Source: Elephas maximus indicus (lineage: Eukaryota; Chordata; Mammalia; Proboscidea; Elephantidae). Taken from it: 64,000 bases of DNA. The translations under genes and the position numbers were made by a program. The notes beneath the pieces were generated by a model that was not told the origin of the DNA, did not search any database, and worked only from the letters and a program-made list of their open reading frames with translations. The number at the start of each line of letters is the position of its first letter. The first letter of the stretch is position 1. Shown piece by piece: positions 40,430 to 50,568 of this stretch. The stretch is taken from NCBI RefSeq assembly GCF_024166365.1, contig NC_064819.1:1252501-1316500 (forward strand). The letters run 5' to 3'.

Positions 40430-43317
40430 TTATAAGTTATTGCATTAGTTTATGTTTGCTTACTGTGTCATAAGCTTCTTGCTTTGTTTTGGTTTGTTAT
40501 GCCCAAATGGGTTGCCTGAGTGAGCTAGCTTGGTAATTTTTGCCTTTGGAGCTCTGACGTCCTGTTCCCAGATGGCTAGCACTGTTATCAGGTATATCAG
40601 TCTAGGAGTCCATTCACTTTTCTTGTATGAATTCAGCTCAGGTGTCCAGATAGCTGATCATCAAGTGTGTTGTATGTGCTCTGTCCTACAGTCTTAGAGG
40701 GGCAGGGGTGATTGGTGTATGTATCAGTATCTGATTGCAGCAGGGGTCACACTCTGAAGAAGGCATGGGGCTGAAAACCGACCCCCAAGTGTCTCTGAGG
40801 AAAGCATGTCCCTGTTCCCTAGACCGTGCAGGTGGATGGGTTCTGCAGATGTACCATGGGCACCCAGTGTTTTGGGTTGTAAGGACTGGGAGGTATCAGT
40901 TATCCTTGAACCCCTGTTGCAGGTGGCTGGGTGACCCGAGTGGAGCTACCAGTCCTTGGGCCCCTGATGTGGGTACGTGAGGACTCTGTTTAATAGCCAA
41001 AGCAATGTCACGTCTCCACCACACAGCTGAAATGGTTGGAGTCTGCCAACAAGGGCCTATTTTCCTGAAATAGGCCCACACAGGCCCATGCAGAAGGGAA
41101 AGGTGCTCAAAGTCCATGGACCGTTTAAGCCTGGACAGGATCCGCTTCTGTCCTGAGCTCCCCTTGTTAGTGGAGCTGGCAAATTATCTTTTCCCCCACT
41201 TGCAAATTTTTTCCTTCTCCAAGGCCGGGAGGATGGCTGTAGGTACTCAACAGGGCCTATCTCAAGCCCAGGGAATTCAGCTGCTGAAGGTGTCTTGGGG
41301 GCGGAGGGCACGGTAAAATATACACAGGTACTTAGTTTTTGCCAAGAGAGCTGTTCTTCTCTGGTTCCAGAGGTGTGAGTAGGCTGCGTGGCTGGCTGCT
41401 TCTCCCTGAGGAAACTGCAGCCAAATGTTAGTGCCAGTCCACCGCCGCCACCGCTCCGGGAATTATGCCTGAGGGCTCCCCGCCATTCAAGTCTGGTAAC
41501 TCCTCTCCACTTCTGAACCGTCTCTTCCTCCCCCTGCCCCTCTGTTCGTTTTCTAAGCTTGCCTTTGATGCTCAGGGCTCCTAGCTTGTCATAAATATAT
41601 TCGTTTCACTTGTTTTTTGGGGTCTTTGTTGTAAAGAGGGCTTGCCAGAAGCATCTGTCTATTTTGCCATCTAGGCTCCACCTCCTTGTTGGGAGTTTTT
41701 TAATTACTTTCTCTCAATCCCTTCTTCTGTTATGGTTTTATTTAGTTTTTCTACCTCTGTTTGTGTTAGTTTAGGTAGGTAGTGAGTTTCTAGGAATTTG
41801 TCCATTTCCAGGTTTTCAAATGTGTTACAGTACAATTTTTCATAGCATTCTGTTATGATTCTTTTAATTTCTGTTGGGTCTGTTGTGATACCGCCCGTCT
41901 CACATCTTATTTGGATTATTTGCTTCTTCTCCTGTTTTTCTTTTGTCAGTTTGGCCAATGATTGATCGATTTTGTTGATCTTTTCAAAGAACCAGCTTTT
42001 CGTCTTGTTAACTCTTTCAATTGTTTTTCTGTTCTCTATTTCTTTTAATTCCGCTCTAATTTTTATTATTTGCTTTCTTCTCGTGCCTGAGGGCTGCTTT
42101 TGCTACTCTGTTTCTATTTGTTCAAGTAGTAGGGTTAGTGTTTTGATTTGGGCCCTTTCTAGTTTTTGGATGTGTGCATTTATTGCTATAAATTGACCTC
42201 TGAGCACTGCTTTTGCTGTGTTCCAAAGGTTCTGATAAGATGTGTTTTCATTCTCATTTGGTTCTGTGAATTTATTCATTAGGTCCTTAATTTCTTCTAT
42301 AACGCAACAGTTTTAGAGCAAAGTGTTGCTCAGTTTCCATGTGTTTGTTTTTTTTTTCCTTGCTTTTTCTGTTATTGATTTTTACTTTTATGGCTTTATG
42401 GTCAGAAAAGGTGCTTTGTAACATTTTGATGCTTTGGATTCTGTTAAGGCTAGTTTTATGGCCTAATATGTGGTCTATTTGGAGAATGTTCCATGTGTGT
42501 TGGAAAAGAAAGTATACTTACTTGGCTGCTGTTGGATGGAGTGTTGTGTAAATGTCTATGAGATTAATTTGGTTGATTGTGGCATTTAGATCTTCCATGT
42601 CTTTATTGAGCTTCTTTCTGGCTGTTCTGTCCTTCACTGAAAGTGGTGTGTTGAAGCCTCCTATTATTGTGGGCCTGTCTCTCTTGTCCAGGCTGTTAGA
42701 GTTTGTTTTATGTATTTCAAATCCGGGTTGTTGGGTACATAAATATTTGTTATGGTTATATCTTCCTGGTGTGCTGACCTTTTAATCGTTATATAGTGTC
42801 CTTCCTTATCCTTTGCAGTGGATTTTACTTCAAAGTCTATTTTGTTAGAAATTAATATTGCTATTCCTGCTGTTTTTTTATTATTGTTTGCTTGATTTTT
42901 TTTTTTCATCCTTAGAGTTTTAGTTTGTTTGTGTCTTTAAGTCTAAGGTGTCAATTTTTTTTTAATGCTTCATTATGTGTTCCTTCTTTCAAGAATTAAT
43001 ATATTTTTCTTTACCTTTTCCTTTGTAGTCACCATTATTATGACTAATTAAATTTAATGTATTTATGATGTAACTTCCTCATTCATTACTTTTAATGGTA
43101 ATTAATCCCTCAGCTAGAAGCTACGTTAAAATAGATTTTCTTTCCTGAAAGTTTTTGACTGATATGCTTCCTGAGATTTTGAGTTTCTGTTATTACTTTC
43201 TGTAGGCACACATAGCCACTTATGTGGAAAATAATTCTCAAGTCACACCTTTTTCCCATCAGAAATCTATCCTTTTTGTGTCACTCATGTTGCTAAGAAG
43301 TTAAAGGTTTCCCTGAC

Positions 43318-43318
<1 letters not shown>

Positions 43319-43359
<41 letters not shown>
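43319..43359. repeat. (TG)n microsatellite
   Basis: About 20 uninterrupted TG units, in the short unique stretch between L1 copy A and the MLT1-like LTR. Confidence 0.97.
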
Positions 43360-43364
<5 letters not shown>

Positions 43365-43425
43365 AGGTAAGCAGTTTTCATAAGCCTGGGTACTTGAATG
43401 CCTGTAGTATAGGCCCTTTCTTTAA

Positions 43426-43991
43426 TGTCTTAGTCACCTAGTGCTGCTGTAACAGAAATACCACAAGTGGATGGCTTTAACAAAGATAAATTTATTTCCT
43501 CAAAGTAAAGTAAGCTAGAAGTCCAAATTGAGGGCATCAGCTCCAGGGAAAGGCTTTTTCTCTCTGTTGCCTCTGGAGAAAAGTCCTTCTCATCAATCTT
43601 CCCCTGGACTAGGAGCTTCTCCACGAAGGAACCCCAGGTCTAAAGGATGCACTCTGCCCCCAGTGCTGCTTTCTTAGTGATATGAGGTCCTTCACTCTCT
43701 GGTTGCTTCCCTTTCCTTTTCTCTCTTATAAGATAAAAGGTGGTACAGGCCACACTCCAGGGAAACTCCCTTTACATTAAATCAGGAATGTGTTCTGAGA
43801 AAGCCTGTTATATCCCACCCTAATCCTCTTTAACATAATCTAATCTTGCCTCATTAGCCACAGGCAGAGATTAGGATTTACAACACATTAGAAAATTAGA
43901 TCAATCACAAAATGAAGGACAACTACACACTACTGGGAATCATGGTCTACCCAAGTTGATGCATATTTTTGGGGGACACAAATCCATGACA
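43426..43991 (-). mobile_element. MLT1-like solitary LTR with 5-bp target duplication
   Basis: TG...CA ends. TTTAA at 43421-43425 and 43992-43996 is a 5-bp duplication, as expected for ERVL/MaLR integration. Carries the same blocks as 8508-8989. No internal retroviral sequence lies beside it. Confidence 0.85.
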
Positions 43992-44094
43992 TTTAAGGTT
44001 GCTGTGTACTCACTTTAAACAGAGTTTAAAGTTTGAATTGGGTCTAATATTTCCCCCCAAATAGTGTAGATAGATTCCCCCTTACCTAATCCTC

Positions 44095-44758
44095 CTTTGA
44101 GCCCCTGAGTGGGGCAAATGGTTAAGTGCTCAACTATTAGCCAAAGATTGGTTGTTTTGTTGCCCAACCCTAGAAGGCGGGTCCTCTCCAGTGTGCTTAG
44201 ACCTGCCAATGACCTGGACACGAGCCTTTGAGAAAACTTTATTGCAATGCGAAGAACAAGGAGCCAGGAGTAAGTTCCTCAGATCTGACTCCTGGAGCTA
44301 TGGGGAAGCAGGTCTTGTATATGATTTGGGCAAAAGATGGTGGCCATGCAGGCATAGTGGGGAGGGAAAATTCTAGAAGGCAGGAATTATGGCAGCCAGG
44401 AAACGTGGTTCTTGTCAGACCTCTCACTTCAGAATGGGGTCCAGGTGATGATTTTCCTTCTGATTCATTCCACCTGTTGCTGTGTCCTCTGCTGAGGTCA
44501 ACTAATGGTCACAGCTGGCTCAAATCTGGCTTGGGCTACTTTAAGGCAGTGTTTTCTGACTAATGGAAATTTACTGGCATTCATAGGGTCAGGCTACAGT
44601 TTGAACCCACCAAAAGGTGCTTCGGAAGACAGGCCCGGTGATCTGTTTCCAAAAGGTCACAACCTTGAAAACCCTATGGAGCAGTTCTACTCTGCACACC
44701 TTGGGTCATCGTTAGTTGGAATCGACTGGACAGCAATTAGCAACAACAACAATCCCTC
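44095..44758 (+). repeat. Older AfroSINE, + orientation, split by an LTR
   Basis: The head (GAGTGGGGCAAATGGTTAAG; CAACTATTAGCCAAAG) ends at about 44152. The rest resumes at 44592 (TACAGTTTGAACCCACC; GACAGGCCCGGTGATCTG; GTTAGTTGGAATCGACTGGA). AATCCTCCTT and AATCCCTCTT at the two outer edges may be its duplication. Confidence 0.85.
44153..44591 (-). mobile_element. Solitary LTR inside a SINE
   Basis: About 439 bp with TG...CA ends on the - strand (TGACCC start, CAAAACA end). It has an AATAAA on the - strand at about 44239. It interrupts the SINE at its B-box region. Family unknown. The host flanks (TTGGT left, GGCTA right) do not show a clean duplication. Confidence 0.65.
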
Positions 44759-45089
44759 TTAACTTGGGGCCTGTTTGAATACCATCTTTGCACTTGTGCT
44801 GGAAGCTGGAAGTTGCTTTAAGGAAGTGGAAGAGAAATGGGAGGCATAGAAAACTGTAGTTAGGGAACTTCGTGAATATGTGATTTTCCTCTATATTGAT
44901 TGAAATACCTGCTTTGAGGGACAATGCCACAAAGATAGGGGTAATACCACCTGCTGTTTGTAATGAGAGAGATATCACTTGAGTTTTAGTTGTTCTTCTG
45001 TTTTTGGTTGAGAGATTCTGCTGCTTGATGAGAGGTCCAGTTAAGAAAAGTGCATTTAGAACAGCACATGAACTTTCTCTACAACTGCA

Positions 45090-45310
45090 AAATTAGCTAT
45101 TAGAATTCTTATATTTTATACTTATATAATATTTTATATATTTAACATGTCACATATTTAATAAATTGTATATTTTATATTATATAACACGTAAATATTT
45201 TAGTATTTTCTATATTTCTATATATAAAATATTTTAATATTATAAATTTATTTTGTTACATATTTGTGTTTGTGTCTGTGTGTATGTATCTATATATATA
45301 TATGTATTCC
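45090..45310. repeat. AT-rich low-complexity tract
   Basis: Long runs of TATATTTTATAT-type sequence, ending in a short (TG)/(TA) run. No ORF or family. Confidence 0.85.
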
Positions 45311-45313
45311 CGT

Positions 45314-45795
45314 TAGGATGTTTTTTATTTTTTTAATTTTTTATTTATTATTGTACTTTAGATGAAGGTTTACAGAACAAACTAGCTTCTCTTTAAACAA
45401 TTCAGGCTCAGGAGCACTCGAGGGTACAGTTCTTCCATCCAGACAGTTTTACATTGGTTACCGACCCCACGACATGTCAACACTCTCTCCTTCTCAACCT
45501 TGGGTTCCCTATTACTAGCTTTCTTGTGCCCTCTTGCCTTCTTGTCCTTGCCCCTGGGCTGGTGTGCCCCTTTATTCTTGTTTTGTTTTATGGGCCTGTC
45601 TAACCTTTGACTGGAGGGTGAACCACAGGAGTGACTTCATTACTGAGCTAAAAGGGTGTCTGGGAGCCATACTCTTGGGGTTTCTCCAGCCTCTGTCAGA
45701 CCAGTAGTCTGTCTTTTGTGTGTGTGTGAGTTAGAGTTTTGTTCTACATTTTTCTGCAGCTCTGTCCAGGACCCTCTATTGTGATCCCTGTCAGA
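45314..45795 (-). mobile_element. Older L1 3' UTR fragment
   Basis: T-rich start, then 'GAAGGTTTACAGAACAAACT', and near the end 'CTGGGAGCCATACTCTTGGG', 'CAGACCAGTAGTCTGTCTTT'. These follow the order of the 3' UTRs in L1 copies A-C at higher divergence. Confidence 0.65.
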
Positions 45796-46502
45796 CCAAG
45801 TTCAGATGTTTGTTAGGACTCACTAGACTCCACAGAGCATACTCACATAAGACTTTTATTTAAAGGCAGTGGATACAGTGCAGCAAGTGAAAAAGGGTGC
45901 AGGCAAGTGGTGGAGGTCTAAGAGACATGCCGTTCCTAAGCTCCCAGGTTCTTTATTCACACACACTGATCAGTCTGTCTCCAGCTTGAGCCACCAAGAT
46001 CTGTGTGAGAAATCTTGGTGGGGGCTTTGCATCAACACTGAGAGAACCGAGGAGAAGTAGTCGGCATTTTTTCTGTGCTTAAGCTAAAAGTAGAAGTTCC
46101 CAGCAAGGTTTTTGGGCCTCTCTGATCATGGAATCCAGCCAGGCTTACTTAATCTGTTAGGCCATTTGCCCGCCAGTAAAGAAAATGGCCCTCGGAATCA
46201 CCAGGGTAGTTTTGGACTTTAAACAGCACATGATAAATCTCACTGCCCTTATCTTGGTCAATAGTAAGAAACCAGATGTTCTGATCTCTTCAGAGATAAA
46301 GATAGAGTTTTTACAGTCTAGCTATAAAACAACTCTCTCCTCCATATATCTTCCCCTTCAAACCTCCTTCCTCCAATTAGGAAACTAGATGGGTCAGAAG
46401 GAAAAACAAAAACAAACAAAAAGAAAATGTAGAGCATAGACAAGTAGATTGTCTTTGGCCGCTCAACCACTGCTGACCCTTTGCGGTGTGATTGTTTACT
46501 TT
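45796..46502. other. Unassigned repeat-like segment
   Basis: Part of it (about 46030-46085) resembles 50330-50385. 'ACTTTTATTTAAAGGCAGTG' near 45852 could be a reversed polyadenylation site, so an LTR on the - strand is possible, but I cannot define ends. Confidence 0.35.
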
Positions 46503-47237
46503 TGTGTGGCCTTTCTAGCCATGATCTTGTAACTCCCAACCAGGAGATTGGGTGGGACTATGTGATGGGGTAATTGTGGCCTACTAAGGGGATTGATCAG
46601 TTTTGCATTAAAAGAGAGCCAATTCCAGAGCAGAGAGCAGGATCCTGCCACCACCAAGCAAGAACAGCCAGGAGTAGAGAGCCCATCCTTTGGCCTCGGG
46701 ATCCCTATGCTGAGAAGCTCCTGGAAGCAGAAGACTGAGAGAGAGACAGAGTGAGAGAGAGAGAGAGAACAAGCGTAACCCTGAAGATGGTGAGAAGCGG
46801 TGGCAGGAGAGACTGAGCAGCAGGAGACTGCACTGTGGACTTCCAAGCCCAAGGAAAGAGAAAGCCAAGTGCCTTTGGGCAGAGGCCTAGGGCCAAGAAG
46901 AGACGTGCCTGCAAGCATGGCTAGGAAGAGGCTGTCTGGGTGGAAGAACTGTACACTTGAGTGTTCCTGAGCCTGAATTGCAAACTGTTACTTCCCTAAT
47001 AAATCTCATAATCGTGAGTATGGTCTGTGAGTTCTGTGTGGCCATCGCAGTGAATTATCGAACCTAACAGAGAAGGAGAAAGTGCCGCGGGAGGGAAAGT
47101 TTGTGTTAGAGTTGGTAAAGATGGTGGAAAGAGGAGGCATATATCTGACCTCCGCTTCATAGGAATCAGCCTTGGGCTGTTGATCTTGATTTCTCTTCCC
47201 CCTTGTGGGGCTGGAGGAGGTCAGACACCACCCCCAC
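46503..47237 (+). mobile_element. LTR-like repeat, copy 2
   Basis: The cleanest copy of the family also at 1-816 and 60961-61912. It runs from TGTGTGGCCTTTCTAGCCAT to the GAGGAGGTCAGACACCAC region. AATAAA at 46998-47003 is followed by CTCATAATCGTGAGTATGG, like the end of an R region. A (GA)n stretch lies at 46736-46768. Confidence 0.68.
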
Positions 47238-47769
47238 ACTCTTTTCACAACCTTGGATGGCCAATAGACTGCAAGTGTGTTACTTATTATCTTTCTTACT
47301 GCCGAGGTTCCTCAAGTTGGAGGTGGCAGTTAGGTGCACATTTCTCAAAGTTCATGCTATGAGGTTAAGTTTCAATTTTGATGTTTTCTTCTATCAATTT
47401 GCTACTTTTTTTTACTTTAGGTTTTTTTTTTTTAGGGAAGGGGTGGTGTTCATGAACTAATTGATACAAGTGCCATCATCTTTCATGGACATCTAGACAA
47501 CTGCTCAAAGGTGAGAGAGCTATGAAGTTCCCAGGAGAAGCAGTGTCTGGAGTATGAATATCAAAAAACGATCGACCACGGTGGCAGTGGAGCTGATCTG
47601 AGGTATTTGCTCAAGTCATGTGACTCTGAAGGGAAGAGCAGGATCATAATTCTAGCTGCCAGTCAACTGAAGGAATATCACTCATCATCTCTTCCCCGTC
47701 CTTTCCTTTCCCCCACCTACCTGAACCAATCATTGAATATACATATTATCTTACACATAATTAACTGTG

Positions 47770-47905
47770 TACATGACTGTCCACTACTAGTCTGTGAGTT
47801 TCTGTACAGGGAGATATCTTTTTCATTTTTGCATTCCTGGTTTTTAATAAAGTACAAAGAAAATGGTAGAAATATAGTAAGTGTTTGAATTGCCATATGA
47901 TTTGA
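47770..47905 (+). repeat. Possible LINE2 3' end
   Basis: 'CTAGTCTGTGAGTTTCTGTA', 'TTTTGCATTCCTGG' and 'ATATAGTAAGTGTTTGAATT' follow the L2 end layout, weakly. Confidence 0.45.
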
Positions 47906-48258
47906 ATCTGACCTATAAGTTAACATCCTGGATTAAGAACTGGAATGATCAGATGGTTCTTTCCACACATCAAGGTTTTCTGCTGTTCCTGACCAGGACT
48001 TGCCAAATTTGAACATATTCCTACCTCTGCTTAACCTGTCCTAATTGGCTCTCCAAAGACAGTTTATGACAAGAAGCAAGCTGAAGAGAAAAGAGGCTGG
48101 AGGAGACAGAAAAGGAATGATAGTGAAGGCTACAGGAGGAATTTACTTTTCTTCTAACATTTTCTGGGAAGAAAAGTGAGGCTTGCTTACAGTAGGGATT
48201 GGCAATCTTCCAGAAATGTCTTGCCAAGGTGTTCCCTACCTTCCTTTTTCAAGGATCT

Positions 48259-49314
48259 TGCTTTTTTTTTTTTTAGTTTATTTATTTGTTTACTGTGCTT
48301 TAAGTGAAAGTTTACAAATCAAGTCAGTCTCTCATACAAAAACTTATACACACCTTGCTATACACTCCCAGCTGCTCTCCCCCTAATGAGACAGCACAGT
48401 CCCCCTCTCCACCCTGTATTCCCCATGTCCATTCAACCAGCTTCTGTCCCCCTCTTCCTTCTCATCTCCCCTCCAGACAGGAGCTGCCCACATAGTCTCA
48501 TGTGTCTACTTGATCCAAGAAACTCACTCCTCACCAGTATCATTTCCTATCCTATAGTCCAGTCCAACCCCTGTTTGAAGAGTTGGCTATGGGAATAGTT
48601 CCAATCTTGGGCTAACAAAGGGTCTGGGGACCATGACCTCCAGGGTCCCTCTAGTCTCAGTCAGACCATTAAGCCTGGTCTTTTTATGAGAATTTGGGGT
48701 CTGCTTCTCACTGCTCTCCTGTTCCATCAGGGATTCTCTGTTGTGTTCCCTGTCAGGGCAGTGATCGGTGGTAGCCAGGCACCATCTAGTTCTTCTGGTC
48801 TCAGGCTGATGTAGTCTCTGGTTTATGCGACGCTTTTTTTTTCTGTCTCTTGGGCTCATCTTTACCATATGTCTTTGGTGTTCTTCATTCGCCTTTGCTC
48901 CAGGTGGGTTGAGACCAATGGATGCATCTTAGATGGCTGCTTGATAGCATTTAAGACCCCAGGTGCCTCTCACCAAAGTGGGATGCAGAATGTTTTCTTA
49001 ATACATTTTGTTATGCCAATTGACCTAGATGTCCCCTGAAACCATGATCCCCAAGCCCCCGTCCCTGCTAATCTAGTCTTAGAAGTGTTCGGTTGTGTTC
49101 AGGAAACTTCTTTGCTTTGGGTTTGGTCCAGTTGTGCTGAACTCTTCTGTATTGTGTATTGTCTTTCCTCTCACCTGAAATAGTTCTAGTCTACTATCTA
49201 ATTAGTGAATACCCCTCTCTCTCCCTCCCCACTCTTGTAACCATCAAAGGATATTTTCTTCTGTGTTTAAACTTTTTCTACAATTCTTAAAATAGTGGTC
49301 TCATACAATAGTTG
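48259..49314 (-). mobile_element. L1 LINE copy C, 5'-truncated, with 10-bp target duplication
   Basis: Only the 3' UTR and the extreme ORF2 end remain. A T-tract starts at about 48262 (poly-A on - strand). TCAAGGATCT flanks it at 48249-48258 and 49315-49324. The sequence matches the 3' UTR of copy B at 34024-35040. Confidence 0.93.
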
Positions 49315-50458
49315 TCAAGGATCTCTTTTTGGATTGTAGATATTCTTGGAAAGAGTAACACTTTAGCCTATCTGTTACACCTAATCAGTTGTAGCCATCT
49401 GAGAGTCAGAATGAATCATGGGAGAGAGGCCTGGGAAAGGAGAAAAGTGTCAGTAGAGAGGAAAAGGGTGCTGATGATAGAGGAGGAAAGCCAAAGAAAA
49501 TTTTGCCCAGGATCAGTGTCACTTACTTAAAACCATCCCACCCCTTCAACCTGCCCCCCTACTCCATGTATCAACTCATGGGTTAGGGCATAGAGGACCA
49601 TTCTTTTGCTTTCTAGAAGGAAAATATATGAATATTTAAGGTTTCTGCAGTCTTCTTAGTTTGCCAAGCTTAAGGATATCAGAGAAGTGGTGCACATGTG
49701 GTCACTGAATTTGGACATTGTGCTGAAGGACACACATATGGTTTATTGGAGGGATTCCTCAGGTGTTCATGCTGTGTACAGTCCTTGCCAACCTGATTGT
49801 CCTTGGAAATTTCAGTCTGACCGTAAGGAGATGATTAGAGTTTCTGTGTGTTAGAGGTAATGACCCATGAGCTTCAGCCAAAGCATGCACTATGCTGGGA
49901 AGAACCTAATGAAGTTATTTAATACTGTTCTGTATTTCCACAAATGTCAGGAACTGGATTCTGGACTATAAAGTCTGAGTTCTCTGAGATTTTCACATAA
50001 ATTCAATCATATAAAACCTCTGAGCTAAGGGCCCAGAGTCATAAATGTCACAGAGCTAGACAAGAACCTCTATCCAGCGCTACTCTTTTATGTTGCACAA
50101 GAGGAACCGAGACCCAGAGGTAATGACCTCCCGCAGGTCACACAAGCAGTAAATGACAGAGCAAGGACAAGCACCCAGTTTCTCTAACTCTCAGTGCAGT
50201 GGCCTTTCCCTGACACCCATCGAATTCTATTACAACTGACTCTTTGAGCCTCACCACCCAAACCTTGATACTTGGGTCCTTAATAATCTGAGCAGAACTA
50301 AGGGAAAGTCTGTCACTGGGGTCTTTGTACCAACTCTGAGAGAACTAAGCAGAGGTAGTTGGCACTTTTTCAGTGCTTCTCCTTGACATGGAGTTAGGAA
50401 CACTGACCCGTCATGCCCTACTGTCTGCATACCTCCTACCAGGGAGTACATACCAATC

Positions 50459-50546
50459 AAGCAGGAGCAGGAGGAAAGGAAAGCCATGGTGGGCAGAGGG
50501 AGTGGGTGGAGGCCACTAAGCAGGAGCAGGAGGAGAGGAAAGTCAT
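50459..50546. repeat. Two-copy 58-bp tandem duplication
   Basis: AAGCAGGAGCAGGAGGA followed by (A/G)AGGAAAG and CATGG occurs at 50459 and again at 50517. Confidence 0.85.
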
Positions 50547-50552
50547 GGCAGC

Positions 50553-50568
50553 GGGGGGGGGGGGGGGG
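50553..50568 (+). repeat. G16 homopolymer
   Basis: Sixteen consecutive G between GCAGC and CGGTGAG, followed by GGTGGTGG. May form four-stranded structures and is a likely assembly-error site. Confidence 0.9.

Larger units (their letters stand above)
34024..41685 (-). mobile_element. L1 LINE copy B, full length, inserted in L1 copy A
   Basis: 14-bp duplication TTGTTGGGAGTTTT at 34010-34023 and 41686-41699. On the - strand: a GC-richer 5' UTR (about 41685-40430), ORF1 (40429-39665), spacer, ORF2 (about 39000-35000) and 3' UTR to an A-rich end at 34024-34040. ORF2 shows the endonuclease (TIIVGDFNTPL; RFSRIDHVLGHKASLSR), RT ([17 protein letters not shown]) and C-terminal parts, but it is broken by frameshifts and stops. 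The catalytic FADD reads FADG at about 36895. Confidence 0.95.
28222..42950 (-). mobile_element. L1 LINE copy A, 5'-truncated, split by two later insertions
   Basis: The segments 28222-30050, 32389-34023 and 41686-42950 join into one L1 on the - strand: 3' UTR, then ORF2 from its C-terminus ([30 protein letters not shown]) through RT to the endonuclease N-terminus (AGIAILISNKIDFEVKS; KEGHYITIKRSAHQED). It stops there, with no ORF1. TCAATTTTTTTT at 28210-28221 and 42951-42962 is the likely target duplication. Multiple stops and frame shifts mean it is dead. Confidence 0.9.
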
